Of a stretch of 64,000 bases of DNA, positions 22,077 to 30,840 are shown piece after piece; within the stretch, counting starts at the first letter, position 1, and each line of letters starts with the position of its first letter. The notes under the pieces were generated by a model. The model saw nothing but the letters and a program-made list of their open reading frames with translations. It was not told the origin of the DNA and ran no database searches. This DNA is from Paracoccaceae bacterium (GTDB lineage: Bacteria; Pseudomonadota; Alphaproteobacteria; Rhodobacterales; Rhodobacteraceae), in assembly GCA_021647745.1 (NCBI GenBank), contig JAKIUB010000003.1, positions 62,001-126,000 on the forward strand, written 5' to 3'. The translations under genes were made by a program, and so were the position numbers.

Positions 22077-24635
22077 TTATCCCGGTTCTGGTTGTAATTT
22101 TTCAGCGGTCAGGGGCTTGGCAATGCAAATAAGCTGCGGCGGCGGCGCTGCGCTATATTTGTGACGCACCGGCATATGCCCCGACATCAGCACAATACGG
22201 GTATCCGGCCTGTCTTTCAGGCATTTATCGACAATATCCCACCCCGCATGTCCATCATCTAGATGCAAGTCCGTCACCAGCATATCTAGCGTTTTCATCT
22301 CCTCCAGCGCCGCCATCCCTTCGTCAAAGCCTCCGGCGCGCCGCACCCGATACCCGATTTCTTCAAGCTGCGCCGCGACCGAAATCATCGCTTCGGGGTC
22401 ATCCTCGACCAGCAGGGCTTGACTGTTCAGCGGCAAGCCTCTTGCGTTTTCATAGCGGCTCAGGGGCAAGGTGAGCTGCACAACCGTGCCAATAGAAGGC
22501 TGGCTGGATATCTGGATATCGCCCCCGGTCTGTTTGATAAAACCGTAGACCATCGACAGACCAAGCCCGGTGCCGCTCCCGTCCTCTCGCGCGCTGAAAA
22601 ACGGCTCCAGAGCGTGGGCAAGCACGCTCTTGTTCATGCCGCTACCATTATCGGACACGGTAATCCGCACCCTCTCCCGCCCCGTTTTTTCAACCAGTAG
22701 CCGGATCAGCCCGCGCTCGTGCATCGCCTGAGCGCTGTTGAGACAAAGATTGAGGATGGCGCTTTCCAGCTGACCGGGGTCCACCTTGACAAAAAGCGAA
22801 GTATCCGCCGGCACGACCTCCAGCTCCACCCCGTCTTTCAAGCCAATACTGATCAGCTCGGCCATCCCCTCGATCAACTCGTTAATTTCCACCACCTCGG
22901 GCACCAGCGCCTGCTTGCGCGCAAAGGCCAGCAAGCGCTGAGTGAGCGATATTCCGATATCGACCGCGTTGGATATTCGCTGAAGCAACACTTCACGGCT
23001 CACGCTCTCGCTGCCGGTTTCCAGCAAATATACATTGGCATTTACAGTTGAAAGCACATTGCCAAAATCATGCGCCACCTCGCCCGTCACTTGGCCAAGG
23101 CTTTCGATATGCTCGATATGCTGCAAACGACTCTCCATTTTTCGCCGCTCGGTAACATCGGAAAACAACCATATCCCGCCCCCATCCGGCAAGCGCGTGC
23201 AGCGTACTTCCAGTATCAGGTCATCCGTGCTGGCTATCTCCACTGTGCCTTGGAACCCCGCCTTCAACCCCGCTTCACGGGATGGCTCGGCAAACGGGGT
23301 CTGCGCCAAAAACGCCTCGATCTTCAAGGTGCCTTCCGGCTGCTCCTCTGGCTGCAGCACCTCTGGCCGCAGCACCTCTGGCCGCAGCACCTTGTTAAAC
23401 ATCGGGTTGGTTGCGGTCAGATTTCCTGATTTATCGGTAATGGCGATCCCGCTGGAAATATTCGCAAACACCTCTTCAAACAGCGCCATCTGCTGGCGCA
23501 GCTGTTGGTGGCTATCGTCCAGCCGCAAGGCATTTTCTCGAAAGACCGAAAAGGCATGGTGCAATTTGCCAATTTCATCATCGCCGTGCATTTTTTTCTC
23601 CAGCTGCGAGCTACGGTCCCCCAGAGCCAGACGTTGCATCGCTTCCGAAATTGCGCGAATATTACCGGTAACGTAGCCCGACACAAAAAGCGCCGCCACC
23701 AGCGCAATCAGGATAGCGGCCACCATAAATACCAGTATCAATACCTTGGCAAAGCTGATCGAGGTTGCGGTCTCACTGCGGGATTGAGACAGAAACGCCT
23801 CCGCATTCGAGGCAAACCGCGCCACCAGATCGTTAATTTTCGAGGCGTTATAGCTGGTGCGAAACAGCGCATTCTGACTTTCCAACTGCCGCGAAAGCTC
23901 CCGCCGGCGCACCTCGAACATACCTTCAGTGCCACTCGCCAAAGCATCCAGACGCCCCGCCCACATCTTGTGCTCCAAAGACCTATACCATATGCCGGCA
24001 TACTGTTGCATCTGCAAATAGCGTCGCTGCCTTTCGCCAACACCGAGCAGGTTTTCGGCATGCCCCGCACCCGCCAGCTCGTCTGTCAGGGTTTGCAGGG
24101 CCAGCCAAAGCCTCTGCTCTTTTTCCTCGCCCCCCTCTGCCAGTTGCTGAAAAAACAGCGCCTCCATCATAGTTAGTTCGAGCTGCATGGCGCTGGTTTT
24201 ATCGCGCTCAAGCCCCAGCCTTTCAGCCGCCACCATCAGGTCTGAAATCGCCCGTTCCATTTCGCGCACCGCATCGGATATTTCCGCATCAAAAGTATAA
24301 ACACTGCCCTCGGCCTCGCTTTGGCCGCCGGGCCATTCATTCAATATCGGCTCAAGCGCCTCAAGCAGTCTCTGACCTTCTTTTTTGATCAGATAGGAAG
24401 ACTTTAGATTGAGCAGATAGGGCGCCGAGGTCGCGAGATCGGATGATTGCCTTGACAGACGAAGCGAGCGCGTCACCTCTGAAAGAGTACTCGAACTCAG
24501 CTCCCGCAGTCTAAAATTGGCCCGGTCCAGCGTATACCAGCCGACCCCGCCCACAAAAAGTGTAGAAAATGACAGCAGCGCCAAGGCAAACCAGAGCCGC
24601 GCTCGAATACCGGGCCTATATTTCTGCCAGATCAC
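22077..24635 (-). CDS. Hybrid sensor histidine kinase, TorS/PgtB-like, with a C-terminal receiver
   Basis: 852 residues. TM1 (about 14-34), a large helical periplasmic domain (about 35-300), TM2 (about 303-328), HAMP, a PAS domain (about 385-500), HisKA with the phospho-His in EVAHDFGN near residue 521, HATPase with NLCLNSAQ and GTGLGLSMVYG, and a receiver with VTDLHLDDG near residue 785. The start GTG at 24635 overlaps the response regulator stop (GTGA). Three copies of a 15-bp repeat (23346-23390) encode LRPEV-type units inside the PAS domain. The helical sensor and the adjacent binding protein suggest ligand sensing through that protein. No His-phosphotransfer domain is visible. Confidence 0.85.
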   Translation of the reverse strand: MIWQKYRPGIRARLWFALALLSFSTLFVGGVGWYTLDRANFRLRELSSSTLSEVTRSLRLSRQSSDLATSAPYLLNLKSSYLIKKEGQRLLEALEPILNEWPGGQSEAEGSVYTFDAEISDAVREMERAISDLMVAAERLGLERDKTSAMQLELTMMEALFFQQLAEGGEEKEQRLWLALQTLTDELAGAGHAENLLGVGERQRRYLQMQQYAGIWYRSLEHKMWAGRLDALASGTEGMFEVRRRELSRQLESQNALFRTSYNASKINDLVARFASNAEAFLSQSRSETATSISFAKVLILVFMVAAILIALVAALFVSGYVTGNIRAISEAMQRLALGDRSSQLEKKMHGDDEIGKLHHAFSVFRENALRLDDSHQQLRQQMALFEEVFANISSGIAITDKSGNLTATNPMFNKVLRPEVLRPEVLQPEEQPEGTLKIEAFLAQTPFAEPSREAGLKAGFQGTVEIASTDDLILEVRCTRLPDGGGIWLFSDVTERRKMESRLQHIEHIESLGQVTGEVAHDFGNVLSTVNANVYLLETGSESVSREVLLQRISNAVDIGISLTQRLLAFARKQALVPEVVEINELIEGMAELISIGLKDGVELEVVPADTSLFVKVDPGQLESAILNLCLNSAQAMHERGLIRLLVEKTGRERVRITVSDNGSGMNKSVLAHALEPFFSAREDGSGTGLGLSMVYGFIKQTGGDIQISSQPSIGTVVQLTLPLSRYENARGLPLNSQALLVEDDPEAMISVAAQLEEIGYRVRRAGGFDEGMAALEEMKTLDMLVTDLHLDDGHAGWDIVDKCLKDRPDTRIVLMSGHMPVRHKYSAAPPPQLICIAKPLTAEKLQPEPG

Positions 24636-25399
24636 GGCGCATCGCGGGCATTACCCCTGACAAAAATATAGCCCTGCCCGCGACGGGTCTGCAAATGCAC
24701 CGGCTTGGAGGGCACCTTCTCGATTTTGCGCCGCAACCGCAGGATCAACACATCAATCGTGCGGTCCACATTTTGAGACAGCTCGGAACCCAGCTCGGCC
24801 AGCAATCTCGGTCGTGGAATAATAGTCTCGGGGTAGCGCAAAAAATAATCCAGCAAGCGATATTCTGCATTGGTCAGGGAGATTTCATCTCCACCTTCCC
24901 GCTCCAGCTGCCGCGCCTCGCGGTTGAGCCTCATATCGCCAAAACGGATAGGCTCTTGCTGCCCTTCCTTGCGGCCTTGCTCCGGCAAGGCCGCAGCACT
25001 CCCGTAGCGGCGCAGCACCGCTCGCAGCCGGGCCACAAGCTCGCGCGGATTAAACGGCTTCATCAAATAGTCGTCAGCCCCGATTTCCAACCCGACAATC
25101 TTGTCAATCTCGTCTCCGACCCCGGTCAGCATGACAATCGGCAGATCAAAGCGCGTGCGGATTTCAACCGCCAGCACTAACCCGGATTCACCGTCAAGCT
25201 TGAGGTCTATCAGCACCAGATCAACACCGGGGCTGCTGCCAAGCGCCCGAAAGTCATCCCCCCCTCGCAGCAACACCGCTTCAAAGCCGTTTTCAAACAA
25301 CAACGCCTCCAGCGCCAGGCGCATATCCGGATCATCATCTATCACCGCGACCTTGGGGCGCCCCTTGCCCGCAGAGTACTGTGCATCGCTCTGGCCCAA
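24632..25399 (-). CDS. OmpR-family response regulator
   Basis: 255 residues: receiver domain with IDDDPD near residue 20, the phospho-Asp in VLIDLKLDG near residue 64, MLTG with the conserved Thr, and the Lys in LMKPFNPREL near residue 113. The winged-helix output domain has LTNAEYRLLDYF and TIDVLILRLRRKIE then RGQGYIF. It is the cognate partner of the hybrid kinase, whose GTG overlaps its TGA. It is divergent from the binding-protein gene, with an AT-rich 130-bp interval, so it probably controls that gene. TorR-like in layout; the target genes are unknown. Confidence 0.9.
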   Translation of the reverse strand: MGQSDAQYSAGKGRPKVAVIDDDPDMRLALEALLFENGFEAVLLRGGDDFRALGSSPGVDLVLIDLKLDGESGLVLAVEIRTRFDLPIVMLTGVGDEIDKIVGLEIGADDYLMKPFNPRELVARLRAVLRRYGSAAALPEQGRKEGQQEPIRFGDMRLNREARQLEREGGDEISLTNAEYRLLDYFLRYPETIIPRPRLLAELGSELSQNVDRTIDVLILRLRRKIEKVPSKPVHLQTRRGQGYIFVRGNARDAP

Positions 25400-25529
25400 T
25401 TTACATCTCCCCTTGTATTTTTTTTCATATATGGCATAATTTTATCATAAAAACCTAGCGCTATTTTACTTTACGCCAGAATTATAAACTATATTAGCCC
25501 CCCAATACCAAAGCCAGACGGAACCCTGC

Positions 25530-26558
25530 ATGAATAATCCCCATCTTGCCCTGCTGGCAGCCCTGCTTTTTTGGCTTATTTCCCCCCCTGTCTTGGCCAA
25601 CCAGCTGAATATTATCTGCTCCAATGACCCCGAATGGTGCAAGCTGATGGCACAAAGCTTCGAGAAAGATACCGGCATTGCCGTCGAGATGCACCAGAGG
25701 TCGAGCGGCGAAGCCCTCGCACAGGTGCGCTCCGAATCCGGTAACCCGAGCATGGATGTCTGGTGGGGGGGCACCAGTGATCCACACCTGATCGCAGCGG
25801 CCGAAGGCCTGACTCAACCCTCGGGCGCTGATACCTCGGCGCTTCTCGGCTGGGCAATAAATATGGTGGAGATGTCAGGCGGGAGCGCCATTGGCATCCA
25901 TGCCGGCGCACTTGGTATTGCCTATAATACAGACGTGCTAGCCAAAAACAAACTCCCGGCCCCTGCCTGCTGGCGGGATCTCGTCAACCCTGTCTATAGC
26001 GGCCTTATCCAGCTGGCAAACCCGAATTCCTCCGGCACAGCCTATACCCAACTGGCAACTCTGGTGCAGATTTTCGGCGAAAACGACGCCTTTTACCTGC
26101 TGGCCGAAATTGGCTGGAATGTCAGCTTCTACACCAGCTCCGGCTCGGCACCCTCCAAGGCCGCCGCACGTGGCGATACCGCTATTTCGGTTGGCTTCAT
26201 GCATGATATGGCCAAATTGATCAAAGCCGGATACCCCCTTGAAATCGTCTCGCCCTGCGAGGGCACAGGCTACGAGATTGGCGGAGTCAGCATCATCGAT
26301 GGCACCCATAATTTTGAGGCCTCCCGCCGCTGGGTTGATTATGTGCTTAGCAAAGAGGCACAAGCGCTTGCGCCGCAAGTGGACATGTTCAACGTCCCGT
26401 CAAACGCCAACGTGCCTCTGCCCCCGGAAAGCCCGGCGCTGGAAAGCATCAAACTGATCGACTATGATTTTTTCACCTATGGCGCCTCCGAGACCCGCGC
26501 CCGCCTGCTCACCCGCTGGGACACCGAAGTAGACCCTTTCAACCGCACGGAGCGTTAA
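25530..26558 (+). CDS. Periplasmic substrate-binding protein (FbpA/AfuA type) without an adjacent transporter
   Basis: 342 residues with a Sec signal peptide (cleavage near VLA-NQ, residue 24). The mature protein starts LNIICSNDPEW and shows features of the iron(III)/phosphonate/phosphoglycerate-type binding proteins: FEKDTGIAVEM, DVWWGGTSDPH near residue 74, LGIAYNTD near residue 130, NPNSSGTAYTQL near residue 168 and the later SIIDGTHN. No permease or ATPase gene lies beside it; the neighbours are a hybrid kinase and its regulator, divergent. It could be the ligand-presenting partner of the kinase, as TorT is for TorS or PgtC for PgtB. The ligand is unknown. Confidence 0.8.
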   Translation: MNNPHLALLAALLFWLISPPVLANQLNIICSNDPEWCKLMAQSFEKDTGIAVEMHQRSSGEALAQVRSESGNPSMDVWWGGTSDPHLIAAAEGLTQPSGADTSALLGWAINMVEMSGGSAIGIHAGALGIAYNTDVLAKNKLPAPACWRDLVNPVYSGLIQLANPNSSGTAYTQLATLVQIFGENDAFYLLAEIGWNVSFYTSSGSAPSKAAARGDTAISVGFMHDMAKLIKAGYPLEIVSPCEGTGYEIGGVSIIDGTHNFEASRRWVDYVLSKEAQALAPQVDMFNVPSNANVPLPPESPALESIKLIDYDFFTYGASETRARLLTRWDTEVDPFNRTER

Positions 26559-26573
26559 GCATCCCGCACGCGG

Positions 26574-27536
26574 CTAGATTGCCAGAGGAGTTTTGCCCAG
26601 ATCAAGAAAGCGCTGGCGGCGTGCCGATACCAGTGCGGCGCCGTCCCCGGCCTCCAGATCCGACAGCATATCCTGGATCGCCTCGCCCACCGAGCTGATC
26701 GCGGCCTCCCTGTCGCGGTGCGCCCCGCCCATCGGCTCGGGGATCACCATATCCGCGATTGAAAGTTTTTCCAGATCTTGCGCAGTCAGGCGCAACGCCT
26801 CGGCCGCTTCCCGCATTTTTTCTGAATCTTTCCAGAGAATGGCGGCGCAGCCCTCGGGCGAGATCACCGAATAAACCGAATGCTCCAGCATCGCCAACCG
26901 GTCAGAAGCGGCAAAAGCCACCGCGCCGCCCGAGCCGCCTTCGCCGATAATCACTGCCACCAGCGGCACCCCGATTTGCAGACATTTTTCAGTGGCCCGC
27001 GCAATCGCCTCGGATTGTCCCCGCTCTTCGGCCCCCTTGCCGGGATAAGCCCCCTGGGTATCGACAATCGTGATCACCGGCAGCTTGAAACGATCTGCCA
27101 GATCCATCAGCCGCGCGGCCTTGCGATAACCTTCAGGGCGCGCCATGCCAAAATTACGCTCGATCCTTGTTTTGGTGTCATGGCCTTTTTCATGGCCGAT
27201 CACCACCACCGGCTGGTCATTAAAGCGCGCAAGGCCACCCATCACGGCATGGTCATCGGCAAAGTTTCGGTCACCGGCCAGCGGAGTATATTCCTGAAAC
27301 AGCGCGTCGATATAATCTTTACAATGGGGGCGATCCGGGTGGCGGGCCACTTGGCATTTGCGCCATGGAGTCAGGCCTCCGTAAAGCTCGCCGAGCAGGG
27401 TTTCGGCCTTGGCGTCCAGCGCCTTGGCTTCGTCTTCCACATCCATTTCCGGGTTTTGCCGCGCCATTGCACGCAATTCTTCGGCCTTGCCTTCGATCTC
27501 GGCCAGCCCTTTTTCAAATTCCAGATAGTTTCGCAT
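26574..27536 (-). CDS. accA: Acetyl-CoA carboxylase carboxyltransferase subunit alpha
   Basis: Transfers CO2 from carboxybiotin to acetyl-CoA as part of the first step of fatty-acid synthesis, with AccD. 320 residues from the ATG at 27536 (family start YLEFEKGL). Seen: ARHPDRPHCKDYI near residue 83, FNDQPVVVIGHEKG near residue 127, VDTQGAYPGKGAEERGQSEA near residue 182 and IIGEGGSGGAVA near residue 216, the crotonase-like acyl-CoA pocket. It ends 15 bp beyond the convergent binding-protein stop. Confidence 0.96.
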   Translation of the reverse strand: MRNYLEFEKGLAEIEGKAEELRAMARQNPEMDVEDEAKALDAKAETLLGELYGGLTPWRKCQVARHPDRPHCKDYIDALFQEYTPLAGDRNFADDHAVMGGLARFNDQPVVVIGHEKGHDTKTRIERNFGMARPEGYRKAARLMDLADRFKLPVITIVDTQGAYPGKGAEERGQSEAIARATEKCLQIGVPLVAVIIGEGGSGGAVAFAASDRLAMLEHSVYSVISPEGCAAILWKDSEKMREAAEALRLTAQDLEKLSIADMVIPEPMGGAHRDREAAISSVGEAIQDMLSDLEAGDGAALVSARRQRFLDLGKTPLAI

Positions 27537-27667
27537 AACGCCCCCCCGTAGATAATCACCGCTATATATGGCGATCAGATAACCGGATTGCAACGATCAA
27601 AGCCAAAATTGCCCCCCTTGCAGCATATTTCCGCGAAGCTTAAGCTAAACAAAAAGGGAGTGACAAG

Positions 27668-28516
27668 GTGATCACCAGTAATCCAACCTACGAGCGCCGT
27701 ATTTTACGGGTTCTGGGCCATATACACGATAATCTCGACGGCGACCTGTCGCTGGACACGCTGGCAAAAGTCGCCTGTATGTCACCGTTCCACTGGCATC
27801 GGGTGTTTTTCGGCATCACCGGCGAAACCCTCGCCGCCTGTATCCGTCGCACCCGCATGGACCGCGCCACGTTTCTACTGCTCCAGACAGAATACAGCGT
27901 CGCCGAAATCGCCGCGCGCTGCGGCTATGGCAATGTGCAAAGCTTCGCGCGCAGCTTTCAGGCCGATTACGGGCTGACACCGGCCAAGTTTCGCAAATCC
28001 GAAATAAACTACCGCGCCAGCGAGACCCCGCAACAAAACTCGCCAAAAAGCTTCGATATCAAGATCCGGCAGCAACCGGGCTTTCGTCTTGTGGTTGAAT
28101 CCCATAGTGGTGACTATCAGTTTCTTGGCAGCACCCTCGCGCAGCTGCATGCCCGTATGGTGCTACGCGGTATGGCCACAGACGATATCCCCGTAATCAC
28201 CGTGCTTCATGATGACCCGTTTTTGGTAGCGGAGCCGGAGCTGCGCAGTGATGCCGGCTTTGTTATCCCGACAGATTACCCCCTGCCAGCAGAATTCAAG
28301 GATACCACCATTGCCCCCGCCCGCTGCGCGGTGCTGCATTTCAAGGGGCCGTATGTCGGTCTGTTCGAGGCTTACCGCTATCTTTATGGCCACTGGGTGC
28401 CGCAAAACGGGGTCGAACTGGCAGATGCGCCAATTTATGCCGTTATTATTGATGATCCGCGCACGGTTTCACCTAATGAATTGCGCACCGATATCTGCCT
28501 ACCCCTCGCCGGCTAG
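27668..28516 (+). CDS. AraC-family regulator with a GyrI-like ligand domain
   Basis: 282 residues. N-terminal AraC DNA-binding pair: LDTLAKVACMSPFHWHRVF near residue 30 and VAEIAARCGYGNVQSFARSF near residue 78. C-terminal GyrI/SOUL-like effector-binding domain (about residues 125-282), with GFRLVVESHSGDY and an ending of PNELRTDICLPLAG. This build is common in regulators of multidrug and stress response that bind hydrophobic cations. GTG start with GGGAG upstream. It is convergent with and overlaps the mcl1 3' end by 18 bp; no clear target gene. Confidence 0.87.
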   Translation: MITSNPTYERRILRVLGHIHDNLDGDLSLDTLAKVACMSPFHWHRVFFGITGETLAACIRRTRMDRATFLLLQTEYSVAEIAARCGYGNVQSFARSFQADYGLTPAKFRKSEINYRASETPQQNSPKSFDIKIRQQPGFRLVVESHSGDYQFLGSTLAQLHARMVLRGMATDDIPVITVLHDDPFLVAEPELRSDAGFVIPTDYPLPAEFKDTTIAPARCAVLHFKGPYVGLFEAYRYLYGHWVPQNGVELADAPIYAVIIDDPRTVSPNELRTDICLPLAG

Positions 28517-29461
28517 CGCCGCTTGGCGCACAACCCCCTCGGCCTGCCGGATAGAGGCGATATCCACCAGCCGGCCTTTATAAACCGCAGCGCCCTGCCC
28601 GTCGCGTTTGGCCTGTTCCATCGCCGCCAGTATCTCGCGGGCTTCCGCTATCTGGGCCTTCGAGGGGGTAAACACCTCGTTGGCCAGTGCAATCTGCCTG
28701 GGGTGGATCGCCCATTTACCGACCATCCCGAGCGTGGCCGCCCGCATGGCCTGTGCGCGAAACCCCTCATCATCCGAAAAGTCGCCAAAAGGGCCGTCTA
28801 CCGGCAAAAGCCCGTGAGTGCGGCACGCTGCCACGATCGCCACCATCGGGGCGTGCCACGGGTCTCCCCAGTGCTTTTGTCCGTCTGGCGCCAGCATGTA
28901 ATAAGCCTCCTGCGTGCCGCCTATACCGGTGGTTGCCATACCCATAGAGGCCGCGTAATCCGCCGCCCCGAGGCTCATCGCCCGCATCCTCGGACTGGCC
29001 GCCGCAATCTCCTCGACATGGGCCAGCCCAGCGGCGCTTTCGATAATCACCTCGAAATTAATCGCCTTTTTGCTGTTTTTCCCCATTTCGACCGCCGATA
29101 CCAGCGCATCAACCGCATAGATATCTCCCGCATTACCGACTTTCGGAATCATGATCTGGTCCAGCCGCCCGTGCGTCTGCTCCAGCAAGTCCACCACATC
29201 TCGATACCAGAATTCGGTATCAAGACCATTGATCCGCACCGAAAGGGTTTTTTGGCCCCAATCTATGGTATTAACCGCCTCGATCACGTTTTTACGCGCC
29301 TCGGCCTTATCGGCAGGGGCCACACTATCCTCAAGGTCAAGGTTGATAACATCGGCCGCGCTGCTGGCCATTTTCCCGAATATGGCCGGTCGCGAGCCAG
29401 GGCCAAAAAGCTGGCAGCGGTTGGGTTGGCGCGGGCTGGCGGGCTGGGGCTTGAAGCTCAT
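28499..29461 (-). CDS. mcl1: L-malyl-CoA / beta-methylmalyl-CoA lyase
   Basis: HpcH/HpaI-fold lyase that cleaves beta-methylmalyl-CoA to glyoxylate and propionyl-CoA and condenses or cleaves malyl-CoA in the ethylmalonyl-CoA pathway. 320 residues. Seen: FGPGSRPAIFGKM near residue 20 (CoA side), VINLDLEDSV near residue 38, IMIPKVGN near residue 103, VIIESAAGLAH near residue 137 with the Mg-ligand Glu, LGAADYAASMGM near residue 164 and GKWAIHPRQI near residue 254. With mcd in the same window it shows this route of acetyl-CoA assimilation is present. It is alone in its operon here. Confidence 0.9.
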   Translation of the reverse strand: MSFKPQPASPRQPNRCQLFGPGSRPAIFGKMASSAADVINLDLEDSVAPADKAEARKNVIEAVNTIDWGQKTLSVRINGLDTEFWYRDVVDLLEQTHGRLDQIMIPKVGNAGDIYAVDALVSAVEMGKNSKKAINFEVIIESAAGLAHVEEIAAASPRMRAMSLGAADYAASMGMATTGIGGTQEAYYMLAPDGQKHWGDPWHAPMVAIVAACRTHGLLPVDGPFGDFSDDEGFRAQAMRAATLGMVGKWAIHPRQIALANEVFTPSKAQIAEAREILAAMEQAKRDGQGAAVYKGRLVDIASIRQAEGVVRQAALAGEG

Positions 29462-29565
29462 GACGGATCCTGTGCGATATAAAATTGCGATTACCTCGCT
29501 ATATACCTCACAATATTACCTTAAAATGTCAATGTAAAAATGCTGCACATGCGAAGATCACCCAA

Positions 29566-30801
29566 TCAGCCAAAATCATCCTCCCCGAGCGGTCCAGCCT
29601 TTCGCGCCACGCGAATAACATAAAGGCTGGTCAGAACCGCCAGCGCCGATACCGCCATCATCAGCACAAACAGCGGAAACGCGCCGCTTTTTTCGTCCAG
29701 CAACACCCCCGCCACCGCCGAAAGCCCGGCCCCGCCGCCGATCATGATCGCCCCGCCAAGCCCTGACGCACTCCCCGCCAGGTGTGGTCGCACCGAAACG
29801 ATCCCCGCATTGGCACTCGGCAAGGTCAGCCCGTTGCCGAGACCAACAAAAAACATCGGCCCGAATAGTGACAGCGGGTGCAAAACCCCGATCTCGAACA
29901 TCACCAGACTAAGCGCAGAGCCAAAAAACGCCACCACGCCCCCCATGATCATCATCCGGTTTATCCCCGCACGCTGCGCATAGCGGCCAGACAGAAAGTT
30001 GCCGATCATATAGCCAAAAGCAACAATGGCAAAATACCCGCCCATTTCGGCAGAACTCATGCCAAGGATCACCGTAGAAACATAGGGCGCGCCCCCCAAA
30101 AAGGCAAAAAACGCCCCGGAGGCAAAACCCGCAGTCATGGCATAGCCCCAAAACCGGCGAGAGCGCACAAGGTCAGGATAGGCCTTGAATTGCGCGGAAA
30201 AACTTGCGCTTTTATGCTGGTTTGTTTCGCCAAGATCGGCCCAGATCAGCCACAAAACCCCCACCCCCAACACACCGAGCATCACAAACCCCGCCTGCCA
30301 GCCATAAATCTCGTCAAGCACCCCGCCCATCGCTGGCCCGATCATCGGCACGAGAGACATGCCCATGGTCACATATCCGATCATGCTCGCGGCCTGCTCG
30401 GGCGGCACCATATCACGCACAATCGCCCGTGAAAGCACTATCCCCGAAGCCACCCCTGCCTGCAACATCCTGAAAAACAGCAGCATTTCAATGCTGGTAG
30501 AAAGCACCGTGCCAAGCGTAGCCAGCAAAAACGACGCAAACCCGACCAGCAAAACCGGCCGGCGGCCAAAGCGGTCGGATAGCGGCCCGATGATAATCTG
30601 CAACAGTGCTGTCACCCCCAGATAACCCGAAATAGTGAGCTGGACCACGGCATAATCGGCATCGAAAAACAGCGCCATGCCCGGCAGCGCCGGCAAGAAA
30701 ATATTCATGCTCAGCGCCGAAATACCGGCAATGGCCACCAAGGTCGTCACATGAGGCGGGGTGGTGCGGTCCAGCCAGCGGGAAGGGGCATGCTCAGTCA
30801 C
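29566..30801 (-). CDS. Bcr/CflA-type multidrug efflux MFS transporter
   Basis: 411 residues, twelve predicted membrane helices. Seen: the Bcr/CflA pattern MNIFLPALPGMA in the first helix, YAVVQLTISGYL, then LIIGPLSDRFGRRPVLL, the motif A of the major facilitator superfamily, and LSRAIVRDMVPPEQAA in helix 4-5. Start is GTG with GGAG 5 nt upstream. Family members export chloramphenicol, bicyclomycin, sulfonamides or small peptides by proton antiport; the substrate here is unknown. It follows the PatB gene after 39 bp on the same strand. Confidence 0.87.
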   Translation of the reverse strand: MTEHAPSRWLDRTTPPHVTTLVAIAGISALSMNIFLPALPGMALFFDADYAVVQLTISGYLGVTALLQIIIGPLSDRFGRRPVLLVGFASFLLATLGTVLSTSIEMLLFFRMLQAGVASGIVLSRAIVRDMVPPEQAASMIGYVTMGMSLVPMIGPAMGGVLDEIYGWQAGFVMLGVLGVGVLWLIWADLGETNQHKSASFSAQFKAYPDLVRSRRFWGYAMTAGFASGAFFAFLGGAPYVSTVILGMSSAEMGGYFAIVAFGYMIGNFLSGRYAQRAGINRMMIMGGVVAFFGSALSLVMFEIGVLHPLSLFGPMFFVGLGNGLTLPSANAGIVSVRPHLAGSASGLGGAIMIGGGAGLSAVAGVLLDEKSGAFPLFVLMMAVSALAVLTSLYVIRVARKAGPLGEDDFG

Positions 30802-30840
30802 GGTATCTCCGTTTTGTCGGGTTGTCTGGAGCGATCCGGC

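Noticed and set aside
21726..22132. Several ORFs of 60-108 codons on both strands after yaaA
   Set aside because: They lie almost wholly within the RNase P RNA gene, whose conserved elements explain the sequence.
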